Of a stretch of 23,695 nucleotides of DNA, positions 1-6,461 are shown piece by piece; the first letter of the stretch is position 1, and every line of letters starts with the position of its first letter. The position numbers and the translations under genes are program-made. The DNA lies in IMG/VR virus record IMGVR_UViG_3300017598_000324, positions 1-23,695 of that record. One strand, given 5' to 3'. The notes beneath the pieces were generated by a model. That model was not told the origin of the DNA and did no database searches. It saw nothing but the letters and a program-made list of their open reading frames with translations. The DNA comes from a virus.

Positions 1-12
1 AGGATAAAGAAA

Positions 13-1017
13 ATGATTAAAAAACGAAACTTAGATGCGAGTTTGATTCAGTGGATCATGTCTGTAACAGGTCTTGGGCCGGGTGTTGGTGAAATCAAAT
101 ATGTAGCTCCGGCTACATCTTCAACGTCTCAGTTCAGGGTTCAACTTGAATCTATGGGCACTTTAAGCGGTGATATTTATACCACACCGGCAAAGGCTGA
201 AGCTGCAATGGAGGGTTATCGCAATGACGTAATGTTGGTAGCTCCGGGGTCGTATGCCGGAACAACCTCGCTTGCGTGGGACAAAGACTATTCTCACGCT
301 ATTGGGTTAGCTGGCCCTCGCAGTTGGTCAGATTATGGTGAACCCGGTGTTAGCATGTATACCACAACGGCTGCACAGGCAAATTTTATAAATATTACAG
401 GTGATTATTGCCAGTTCCACGGTATAAACTTTGCAAACAACGGAGCAAATACGGGCAATCTGTCTGCGGTTCTGTTGAATGGCTACGGTGGAATTATGAA
501 GGGTTGTAGCTTTGACGGGGCTATGAACACTACGAATTGTGTCGCTGCTGCTGCTGCTGTTTATGTGCATAGCAGTGCTCACGATTATGTTTTCGAGGAT
601 TGTAGAATCGGTGACGCTTCATGGTTTACGAGGGACTCAGCCAATTGTGGGCAGTTGTCTTTTACTGGAACGAACAGCTATAACGGTTTATTTAAGAAGT
701 GTTTGTTCCAGATGAGTTCCGCAACAGCTACCTGTGCGTTGGTTCGTGTTGCGTCTAATAACGGTTTACGTCTTGATACGATTTTCGATAATTGTATATT
801 TGTAAACGAGAATACCAATTGGGGTGGAAATTTAAATCAGGTGTTCTACCAGAATGGTCAAGCTCAAACGACTTGTCGAATCTTGCTCAAAGATTGTTGT
901 ATGTCCGGGTTTGATGAGTGGCAGGACAGTGATTACGCCAGTATGTTCCAGAGCAATATGACCGTGGCAACCGTAGGTGGTGGAATTTGCATAGAGCCTA
1001 CCGCTACCATTAGTTAA
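13..1017 (+). CDS. Beta-helix-type phage virion protein
   Basis: This 334-residue protein of unknown exact role has a short N-terminal head containing the phrase GLGPGVGEIKYVAPA. From about residue 75 it reads as a right-handed beta-helix: short strands separated by Asn/Gly/Asp turns, such as YCQFHGINFANNGAN and GGIMKGCSFDGAMN, the pattern of pectate-lyase-like folds. The opening of the helix (RNDVMLVAPGSYAG) is typical of this fold. No signal peptide or membrane segment is visible. An AGGA sequence eight bases upstream supports the start. A strong intrinsic terminator follows, so this gene closes an operon that presumably includes the capsid genes upstream. It could be a capsid decoration protein, a spike or another surface protein; the fold is fairly clear and the role is inference. 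Confidence 0.75.
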   Translation: MIKKRNLDASLIQWIMSVTGLGPGVGEIKYVAPATSSTSQFRVQLESMGTLSGDIYTTPAKAEAAMEGYRNDVMLVAPGSYAGTTSLAWDKDYSHAIGLAGPRSWSDYGEPGVSMYTTTAAQANFINITGDYCQFHGINFANNGANTGNLSAVLLNGYGGIMKGCSFDGAMNTTNCVAAAAAVYVHSSAHDYVFEDCRIGDASWFTRDSANCGQLSFTGTNSYNGLFKKCLFQMSSATATCALVRVASNNGLRLDTIFDNCIFVNENTNWGGNLNQVFYQNGQAQTTCRILLKDCCMSGFDEWQDSDYASMFQSNMTVATVGGGICIEPTATIS

Positions 1018-1030
1018 AATTAAACATTAT

Positions 1031-1061
1031 GGGGGATGGAAATCGCTCCATCCCCTGTTTT
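1031..1061 (+). terminator. Rho-independent terminator after the beta-helix gene
   Basis: A perfect nine-base-pair GC-rich stem (GGGGATGGA at 1032-1040 pairing with TCCATCCCC at 1047-1055) encloses a six-base loop and is followed by TGTTTTA. This is a textbook intrinsic terminator. It sits 14 bases after the stop of the preceding gene and directly before the ribosome binding site of the next (AAGGAGG at 1063-1069). No room remains for a promoter between terminator and next gene, so downstream transcription must come from read-through or from a promoter inside the upstream gene. Confidence 0.9.
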
Positions 1062-1075
1062 AAAGGAGGCTTAAA

Positions 1076-1561
1076 ATGCCACCGGAAGAAGAATCTAATA
1101 AGTGTAGGCATTGTGGGGGTGACGGCATTTATGAAGGTGAATCTTGTATCCCTTGTCTTGGTACTGGATATGTATCAAGTTTGGGTGTTGGTAAGCGTTT
1201 GTTAATCATTAATGCTGAGGCTGATGCTATCAAGGCAAAGACCGACAACCTTCCTGCTGATATCTCAACTGTCCTTAACGATCTTGCCGATGCTGTCAAT
1301 GATGTTATGGACAAGTGCAACGATATTTTTGCTGTTACTGTCCCGCCGCATACCGAAGTGTTTAAGGCATACCTAATTGTAGAATCAGTCGATACTACGG
1401 AATATAGTGGATTAACCGATTCTCAAAAACTTGATTTTTTAACTCTTGTGAGTGCCGGGGCCGTAGATATAAGTGACGGTTCAACTGGTAGGTCTGTATT
1501 GATGTCATTGTTTGGTGCAGGAACAACCACAAGGGCTAACTTACTTGCACTGTTAGATTAA
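1076..1561 (+). CDS. Small protein with DnaJ-like zinc-finger half-site
   Basis: This is a 161-residue protein. Near the N-terminus it has two CXXCXGXG-type knuckles, C10-C13-G-G-D-G and C24-C27-L-G-T-G, the same repeat that builds the zinc finger of the chaperone DnaJ. There is no J-domain and no substrate-binding domain, so it is not DnaJ. The rest is a helical stretch (about residues 40-85) followed by a conserved-looking C-terminal region (YSGLTDSQKLDFLTLVS and an FGAGTTTRANLLALL end). An excellent AAGGAGG site lies six bases before the ATG. Its position between probable capsid genes and connector genes suggests a head or head-completion role, or assembly chaperoning. Zinc binding is inferred from the cysteines; the function is unknown. 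Confidence 0.8.
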   Translation: MPPEEESNKCRHCGGDGIYEGESCIPCLGTGYVSSLGVGKRLLIINAEADAIKAKTDNLPADISTVLNDLADAVNDVMDKCNDIFAVTVPPHTEVFKAYLIVESVDTTEYSGLTDSQKLDFLTLVSAGAVDISDGSTGRSVLMSLFGAGTTTRANLLALLD

Positions 1562-1585
1562 TATTTTTTATTTAGGAGAAAAACA

Positions 1586-1702
1586 ATGGTTGAGATCTCA
1601 GACGACGTAAAAAGATGTACGAAATGTGGACGAAGGCATACTTCAAAGTCTTGCCCTCGATGCGATCTACCTAAAAAACCGAAAAAGAGTAAGAAAAAAT
1701 GA
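1586..1702 (+). CDS. Tiny zinc-ribbon-like protein (38 residues)
   Basis: This is a very short reading frame with clear coding signals. AGGAG at 1574-1578 lies seven bases before the ATG. The product has a paired C11-X2-C14 and C23-X2-C26 arrangement, as in a minimal zinc ribbon, followed by a lysine-rich tail (KKPKKSKKK). Its stop codon overlaps the start of the next gene in an ATGA junction, which indicates translational coupling and supports both genes. The basic tail could contact nucleic acid or an acidic protein partner, but this is inference. No family is recognised. Confidence 0.72.
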   Translation: MVEISDDVKRCTKCGRRHTSKSCPRCDLPKKPKKSKKK

Positions 1703-1890
1703 ATAAACCTGAGAATCCCCCTCTTGTTGTAGGAGAAGGGTCTGACATGCAGTTTAACCCAACGGTGTGGGAAAAATGGAACTCAGATGCTTGTGATGCA
1801 GATGATTGGAAGCATGGTAGAGTTTCCGAGTCATACCGTAAGGGTTATGATAAAATCAACTGGAAAGGTTCTAAAAATGTCAAACGGTGA
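1699..1890 (+). CDS. Hypothetical 63-residue protein
   Basis: This is a short acidic-to-neutral protein rich in Trp, Asp and Asn (for example FNPTVWEKWNSDACDADDW). Its start overlaps the stop of the preceding zinc-ribbon gene by four bases (ATGA), and its 3' end overlaps the next gene by 14 bases. The upstream site is weak, so translation probably depends on coupling. No motif or family is recognised. The EKW...YRKGYDKINWKG pattern resembles small phage accessory proteins of unknown role. The gene is supported by the tight overlaps on both sides rather than by homology. Confidence 0.6.
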   Translation: MNKPENPPLVVGEGSDMQFNPTVWEKWNSDACDADDWKHGRVSESYRKGYDKINWKGSKNVKR

Positions 1891-2098
1891 CGGGCAAAGT
1901 GAGATTAACAGAAAGGCAGACGAGATCAGGGCTGAACAGTGTTTGAAGGAAATCCAGAAGGTTCTTGCAGACTTTAAATGTGTGATGCTTGCGAGAACAG
2001 AAATCATCGGTGGAAATATCCGATCAGGGGTTTTGGTACAGGTTCAAAATCCGACCATGGATATGGTTCAGCCGGTAAATTCGATTATTAAGCCATGA
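1877..2098 (+). CDS. Hypothetical 73-residue helical/beta protein
   Basis: The start chosen is the ATG at 1877, eight bases after a GGAAAGG ribosome binding site at 1862-1868. An earlier in-frame ATG at 1787 would overlap the previous gene by more than 100 bases and encodes unconvincing sequence. The product starts with a charged amphipathic helix (about residues 6-33, NRKADEIRAEQCLKEIQKVL) and continues into a probable beta-rich half (VMLARTEIIGGNIRSGVLVQV). No family is recognised. Its stop overlaps the sulfotransferase start in an ATGA junction, so the two are probably translated together. Confidence 0.65.
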   Translation: MSNGDGQSEINRKADEIRAEQCLKEIQKVLADFKCVMLARTEIIGGNIRSGVLVQVQNPTMDMVQPVNSIIKP

Positions 2099-2835
2099 TG
2101 CCCAAGCTCGTCATAGGTCTTGGATCTGGAAGATGCGGAACATTCTCGCTTTATCGGTTGTTACAGGCTCAAAAAGGATTTATTTCACACCATGAGGGGT
2201 TTATGCTGCCCTGGTACGATCCTGACTTTCTAATGTTATGGAGACACCTGGAACGAATGAGGGTTGTCCCGAAAGACGCAACCCATGTCGCAACGACTTC
2301 TTTTGTTTGGATTAACTATGTGCCTGAAGTTATGCAATATATTAAAGACCCACGTTTTATATGCCTTAAACGGGACAGGGAAAAAACGGTTGAGAGCTTT
2401 GAAACTTATCTCCCTGATATTAACGTCTGGACGGATGAGGATTCAGAGCATTGGGATAGTGAAAGGTTTAGCCGAAATCGTGCTTGGTATCAATGGCCCA
2501 AGTATCATTTGCCAAGGAAAGAGGCGATTGGCGCATATTGGGATGAATATTACCACAAGGCCGAATTTTGGGCAAATAAGCACCCTGAATGCTTTAGGAT
2601 CTTCAAAACTGAGGATCTCAACACCGAGGCCGGAGTGACATCGATCTTGAACCATGCCGGTGTGTTGGACGAGGAAATGAGATGCATTACCAAAGTCCAT
2701 TTAAACACTCGAAACAAATCAAGAGGCAGTATCGAGCATATTGAAGGAATGGACACTCCGAGAGCCGTTTTTAACGGCATGTCATTCTGGAAAAGTAATT
2801 TTCTGCAGTACCAGGAAGAAAGAGTTGTTTTGTAA
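2095..2835 (+). CDS. Sulfotransferase-family protein (PAPS-dependent type)
   Basis: This 246-residue protein has the two signature elements of sulfotransferases, which move a sulfuryl group from PAPS to a hydroxyl or amine. The N-terminal phosphosulfate loop is GLGSGRCGTFSL (residues 8-19), following a hydrophobic strand. The second element, R93-D-R-E-K-T-V-E-S101-F, follows the strand RFICLK and matches the Arg...Ser 3'-phosphate-binding motif. The length is typical of compact bacterial and phage members. The acceptor cannot be read from sequence. There is no signal peptide, so it should act in the cytoplasm of the infected cell. It is coupled to its neighbours on both sides (ATGA at 2095, TAATG at 2833-2837), so it is expressed with virion genes. 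It could instead be a catalytically divergent P-loop protein, but both motifs look intact. Confidence 0.85.
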   Translation: MMPKLVIGLGSGRCGTFSLYRLLQAQKGFISHHEGFMLPWYDPDFLMLWRHLERMRVVPKDATHVATTSFVWINYVPEVMQYIKDPRFICLKRDREKTVESFETYLPDINVWTDEDSEHWDSERFSRNRAWYQWPKYHLPRKEAIGAYWDEYYHKAEFWANKHPECFRIFKTEDLNTEAGVTSILNHAGVLDEEMRCITKVHLNTRNKSRGSIEHIEGMDTPRAVFNGMSFWKSNFLQYQEERVVL

Positions 2836-3056
2836 TGACGTATTATGAAGGCCCCTGTGAAAGGTGCGGTGCAGAAAAAACCGGTTCAAGGTTGCCATCG
2901 AATATATCCTATGGTCGGTTTTGTGTCAGGAACGTTCATATGTGCGGAGCATGTACCGAGGTTCTCAGGCATCTTAAAATCGTAGGCACTTACGCTGAAT
3001 ATGAAGAAGAAAAGTTTAATTTAATCAAGAAAATCGTAGCAGACGCAAAACTTTAA
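2835..3056 (+). CDS. Small zinc-finger-like protein (73 residues)
   Basis: The protein has C8-X2-C11 and C37-X2-C40 pairs, with C30 and H35 nearby, consistent with one structural zinc site. A charged helical C-terminal tail follows (EYEEEKFNLIKKIV). The start overlaps the stop of the sulfotransferase gene by one base (TAATG), indicating coupled translation. No specific family is recognised. It resembles other small CXXC proteins in this operon in size and layout, but the sequences do not look like recent duplicates. Confidence 0.7.
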   Translation: MTYYEGPCERCGAEKTGSRLPSNISYGRFCVRNVHMCGACTEVLRHLKIVGTYAEYEEEKFNLIKKIVADAKL

Positions 3057-3065
3057 GGAGAGAAA

Positions 3066-3512
3066 ATGTTTGAAGGAATCACGCCCACGCCTGACAGGGT
3101 TTTTATGAAACGCCTGAAGGCGATGGATAAAAAACTTGATTGCTTGTTTTTCAGGGAACATGAACATTTTGTAGTCACCTATGATCGGGCATGTGGAATG
3201 AAGGCTCCCTTATTCATGGTAAAGAGAGATGGTGGAGAATTCAGGCAGCCGGATGAAAGGGATCTTCAAGTGTTATTTGACTCTGACTGCTCGAAGTCAG
3301 GGGAGAGCATGACGCACAGGTTAAACAAGATGGCCTATGCTTCAGAACAGTTCAAGAACGACAAAAGAGCGAAAGCCAGTGAAGCTATTCGTGAATTAAC
3401 CCTGGACAACAAAAATCAGCTTGTCAATGCTACGGGAAAGGCCCATAACCTTGGCAAGTTTAATTCAACCTACAGGCGTGTTACGCCACGGTCTAAAGGC
3501 AAGGTATTCTAA
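3066..3512 (+). CDS. Conserved-looking phage protein of unknown function
   Basis: This is a 148-residue protein with a strong AAGGAG site at 3055-3060. The first half looks like a small alpha/beta domain (MKRLKAMDKKLDCLFFREHEHFVVTYDRACGM, read across residues 14-46, with ...PLFMVKRDGG following). The second half is helical and basic, ending in a flexible arginine/lysine tail. The gene sits just before the connector module and belongs to a gap-free series of virion genes. It may be a head-completion or scaffold-associated protein. No catalytic motif is seen, and the function is not recognised. Confidence 0.75.
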   Translation: MFEGITPTPDRVFMKRLKAMDKKLDCLFFREHEHFVVTYDRACGMKAPLFMVKRDGGEFRQPDERDLQVLFDSDCSKSGESMTHRLNKMAYASEQFKNDKRAKASEAIRELTLDNKNQLVNATGKAHNLGKFNSTYRRVTPRSKGKVF

Positions 3513-3573
3513 CTGTTACAGATTCTTATTCCCTATCAGGGTTATTTATCTGTATTGAAAAGGAGAAAAGACA

Positions 3574-4293
3574 ATGAGTAAAGTTTTGTTCAATCCAACC
3601 GTAGATAAGCTCGAGTATTTTCACAATGGTATTTTAGTGACTTTACCTCCATATCCTGAAACGGGTCACAAGAAGGAAGTCCACGACACAACTGCGAATC
3701 ATTTGATAAACGCACTTGGTCAAAGGGGCCTTCAGGTATTACAATTCGGGGATGAAGGTGAAGGGGTTGAGAAGAAGGCCGAAGAAGGCCGAAGACTCAA
3801 CAGGGAATTCAAGAAAAGACAAATTATCGCCCACAACCGTCAAAATGAAGATCATAAGCAAACGAATCGGCCTTACATTTATCCTACGGATGAAGTGCGT
3901 AAATATGCGGAGGAGCTTGGTCATACGTTGATGGAACCGTACACCGTTAAAGACGCTCAGAACGAAGACATGGTGATGATGCGGAAACAGTTAAATCAAC
4001 AAATGCAAGTCATTGACGATTTAACAAAGCGGTTGAGTGAGTTCATTAAGTCAGATGAGGACATTAAGGAAGCGTCTGACAAGGCAGATGCCGAGAAAGC
4101 CCAACATGCTGAACTCATATCAACAAATCGGAAACGATATGCAAGCCTACCCGGAAAGCGCTTCCCAAATTTCATTAATAACAATATTGATGATATAAAT
4201 GCAATGCCGATTGAAAACAGGACGGAAATACGGATGCGATGGGGAGAACTATTACAAGATGAACCATTTCCGGACGTTATTAATATGGAATAA
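3574..4293 (+). CDS. Coiled-coil phage structural protein
   Basis: This is a 239-residue protein preceded by AAGGAG at 3560-3565 and a 61-base gap, the longest in this part of the window. The N-terminal part (residues 1-65) is a small beta-containing region (YFHNGILVTLPPYPETG). It is followed by a highly charged helical stretch with many Glu/Lys/Arg, and then a predicted coiled coil at about residues 130-185 (MMRKQLNQQMQVIDDLTKRL). The C-terminus (about residues 190-239) returns to mixed sequence. The position immediately before the adaptor genes suggests a neck, scaffold or internal structural role. A 10-base tandem repeat at 3771-3794 lies in the charged region. No enzyme motif is seen. Confidence 0.75.
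   Translation: MSKVLFNPTVDKLEYFHNGILVTLPPYPETGHKKEVHDTTANHLINALGQRGLQVLQFGDEGEGVEKKAEEGRRLNREFKKRQIIAHNRQNEDHKQTNRPYIYPTDEVRKYAEELGHTLMEPYTVKDAQNEDMVMMRKQLNQQMQVIDDLTKRLSEFIKSDEDIKEASDKADAEKAQHAELISTNRKRYASLPGKRFPNFINNNIDDINAMPIENRTEIRMRWGELLQDEPFPDVINME
3771..3794 (+). repeat. 10-base tandem repeat inside coding sequence
   Basis: The unit GAAGAAGGCC occurs twice in perfect tandem (3771-3780 and 3781-3790), followed by a partial third copy (GAAG). Because ten is not a multiple of three, the two copies are read in different frames and give VEKKAEEGRR. Gain or loss of one unit would shift the reading frame of the coiled-coil gene. Confidence 0.85.
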
Positions 4294-4308
4294 TGGAAGG
4301 GGGTCGTA

Positions 4309-5199
4309 ATGGCTACCTATTTTAACTGTTACGACCTTGTTAAAAAAGTCAGGACTGTTTTAGATGAGCAGTCCAAGCAACTTCAAAAAGGTCGTGACGT
4401 TTCAGGCAGATACAGCAATGACCAGGTTGTTGACGGGATAAATGCGGCTCAACGATTTATCTATTCGCTACTTTTAAAAAGATACCCTCAGTATTTTTTC
4501 GAGACGGCAAGTCTCACAGGTGTAAACTCTGTTTTTACCCTACCTGCTGATTTCGGGCAGCTATTGTATTTCAAGGACGATAGGGGTTATCAGGTTGCCC
4601 CGATAAGAGAACAGAACCGGAAACTGACATCCTCTACCGGCTCTGACATGATCTACACCCAACGTAACAACACATTAGTATTAGACAAAACCGGAATAAC
4701 GGACACTTACACCCTTTTTTATTACAGGAAACCCCGGGATCTTGATCAGGGCAAAGCGTCTGCAGGCGCAGCAAAATCGATTACCCTTGCTACTTCAGCT
4801 AAAATGATAGCTGACTATTACAACGGCATGACGATTGAGAACGATACTCAGGGATGGGTGGACACGGTAGGAACTGCAACGGGGAGCTATACGACTGCGA
4901 GGAAGGCAACAATTACCACCGAAACGGCTGCTGCCAATGATTATTACGGAATAGTGAGTGATCTCCCTGAAATGTTCCATCATTTATTCGTCCCGAGGGC
5001 TGTTATGTCTATTACTGGCCTTTACCCAGGGGCGAAAGAAAAACCATCTCAATCCGGATCGATTTTATTTAACGATGATTTAAGGGCGGCTCTGAGCGCA
5101 TTTTCTAATATGGGGCTTGATAGGAACAGAAGCGAGATATTCGATGAATGGTCTCCCACAGCAATAATCCCATCAGGGATCATTTGGGATGAGGGTTAA
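4309..5199 (+). CDS. Head-tail adaptor-like protein with inserted domain
   Basis: This 296-residue protein starts with helices typical of podovirus connector adaptors (DLVKKVRTVLDEQ, and SNDQVVDGINAAQRFIYSLL). It continues with a strand of the kind VFTLPADFGQLLYF, a frequent signature of this group, whose members bind beneath the portal ring (T7 gp11 and P22 gp4 are functional analogues). Between about residues 150 and 210 there is an extra beta-rich segment (YYNGMTIENDTQGW) that looks like an inserted Ig-like or surface module. The helical fold resumes at LPEMFHHLFVPRAV. The ATG is preceded by GGAAGGGGG. Together with the next two genes it forms a three-gene adaptor set. The exact position in the connector stack is inference. 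Confidence 0.75.
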   Translation: MATYFNCYDLVKKVRTVLDEQSKQLQKGRDVSGRYSNDQVVDGINAAQRFIYSLLLKRYPQYFFETASLTGVNSVFTLPADFGQLLYFKDDRGYQVAPIREQNRKLTSSTGSDMIYTQRNNTLVLDKTGITDTYTLFYYRKPRDLDQGKASAGAAKSITLATSAKMIADYYNGMTIENDTQGWVDTVGTATGSYTTARKATITTETAAANDYYGIVSDLPEMFHHLFVPRAVMSITGLYPGAKEKPSQSGSILFNDDLRAALSAFSNMGLDRNRSEIFDEWSPTAIIPSGIIWDEG

Positions 5200-5201
5200 T
5201 T

Positions 5202-5834
5202 ATGGCATTTCCTGACTTTTCAGATTTGCTTTCACGGGTTAGAGATCTTCTTGGTGAATCGTCAGCCGGGTTTTATACTGATGCTGAAATCAAGAGATGG
5301 CTCAATGACGGTGAAACAGACGTTGCAGTCAAGTCTTTGTGTATTGAGAGTGTCGAATCCAAGACAGCGACAATAAATACAAGAACGGTTGCGACTGATT
5401 ACGTTAAGGTCCATGCTGTTGAGTACGTCCCGGCTTCAGGCGATCCAAGAGGTTTGATCAAGATCACGCCGAGGCATGTTGGGCATTATTTTGATTCTGG
5501 AACTGAACCGCAAGCATGGTTTCCATGGGGGCAGACAACCGGAATTGAGCCCATACCGATTGCTGAATACCCTTTAAATGTTTATTGCTCATCCATCCCG
5601 TCTGCAAGGATGGCGAATGATACGGATGAACCCAAAGTCCCGTTGGCGTTCGTGCCTTTTATTGTGCAATTTGCTTACATTCGGGGGCTTTACAAAGACA
5701 GACTATTTGGTGTAGCGGCTGCTGAATATAGGTCTTACATTGCAAATTTGCAAGTAATGCGTGACAGCATCATAAAGAAATATGCTGAGTTATACGAATC
5801 TGCTCTTACACCTGTAAGGGTTGTCGAGGTATAG
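5202..5834 (+). CDS. Head-tail adaptor (gp4-like), first paralogue
   Basis: This 210-residue protein has the helical adaptor signature FYTDAEIKRWLNDGETDVA (around W33). It continues with beta-rich middle strands (KVHAVEYVP, LIKITPRHVGHYF) and a closing helical region (FVPFIVQFAYIRGLYKDRL). The next gene encodes the same architecture with clear residue-by-residue similarity, so the two arose by duplication. Proteins of this kind form a ring that joins the portal to the tail hub. It begins two bases after the previous stop, with GAGGG upstream, and ends exactly where the next ATG starts. The call as adaptor is firm at family level; which paralogue contacts the portal is unknown. Confidence 0.8.
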   Translation: MAFPDFSDLLSRVRDLLGESSAGFYTDAEIKRWLNDGETDVAVKSLCIESVESKTATINTRTVATDYVKVHAVEYVPASGDPRGLIKITPRHVGHYFDSGTEPQAWFPWGQTTGIEPIPIAEYPLNVYCSSIPSARMANDTDEPKVPLAFVPFIVQFAYIRGLYKDRLFGVAAAEYRSYIANLQVMRDSIIKKYAELYESALTPVRVVEV

Positions 5835-6461
5835 ATGAGCTACACATTGTTAGAACTTAGAACCCGGATTCGAGATATATCCAACGATAAGAACGCAACC
5901 ACTATACCGTATTTCGTGTCTGACGCTCAATTAAACCGATGGATCAACGATGCTGAACGGGATATAGCCGAAAAAGCGTTGTGTATCAATAACATAGACT
6001 CATTAACAACGACTGCGGATACGAGGGCGGTTGCATTCTCAGGGCATAAAGTTGTTTATCTTGAACATTTGATTAGCACAACGGAGGGGCTTGGATTAAG
6101 AAAAATCGATCCGCTTCATGCCGGGAGACAACGGCAAGAAGGAACAGGGCCCCAAAAGTGGTTCGAGAGTAGCTCGAATATTTATATGGAGCCGATTTTA
6201 ACAGCAGAGAGCAACTTAAAGGCCTATATCGCTGATGTCCCATCTGCTGAAATGTCTGCAGATGCCAACACCCCTAAAATACCGGACTCATATCAACTAC
6301 TGATTATCCTATATGTGTTTGAAAAAGTGCTGAAGAAAGAGAAACGGTACGGACAGGCAGCACAGATAAGATCGATCTATGATAATGAGTTGTTCCATAC
6401 TTATTTAGATAAGACTGCGATCATCCCTAACAGTTACGATGAGATTGAAAATGGCAGATAA
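5835..6461 (+). CDS. Head-tail adaptor (gp4-like), second paralogue
   Basis: This is a 208-residue paralogue of the preceding protein. The segment FVSDAQLNRWINDAERDIA (W36) aligns with FYTDAEIKRWLNDGETDVA upstream. The shared order continues through LCI, a DTRAVA/NTRTVA strand, a WF motif in the middle, and a PSAEM/PSARM segment followed by a helical C-terminus. The ATG follows the previous stop with no gap, with GAGG a few bases upstream. Two consecutive adaptor rings, or a heteromeric ring, would explain the pair. The 3' end overlaps the tail-hub gene by 11 bases. Confidence 0.8.
   Translation: MSYTLLELRTRIRDISNDKNATTIPYFVSDAQLNRWINDAERDIAEKALCINNIDSLTTTADTRAVAFSGHKVVYLEHLISTTEGLGLRKIDPLHAGRQRQEGTGPQKWFESSSNIYMEPILTAESNLKAYIADVPSAEMSADANTPKIPDSYQLLIILYVFEKVLKKEKRYGQAAQIRSIYDNELFHTYLDKTAIIPNSYDEIENGR

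Noticed and set aside
544-558. GCT trinucleotide repeat (five units)
   Set aside because: It is a short in-frame alanine run with no further structure; not worth a claim.
1787-1876. Upstream ATG extension of the 73-residue gene
   Set aside because: It would overlap the previous gene by over 100 bases; the ATG at 1877 has its own GGAAAGG site.
2264-2638. Plus-strand open frame of 124 codons inside the sulfotransferase
   Set aside because: It is an out-of-frame shadow of a gene with clear family motifs.
3531-3541. Possible hairpin CCCT-ATC-AGGG in the 61-base gap
   Set aside because: The stem has only four pairs, with a three-base loop and no T-run; it is not a credible terminator.
4293-4325. 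Ten-codon mini-frame between the coiled-coil and adaptor genes
   Set aside because: It is too short and has no ribosome binding site; it covers the site and start of the adaptor gene.
6439-6450. Earlier ATG for the tail hub gene
   Set aside because: There is no ribosome binding site before it; the ATG four codons later follows GATGAG and gives a more natural N-terminus.
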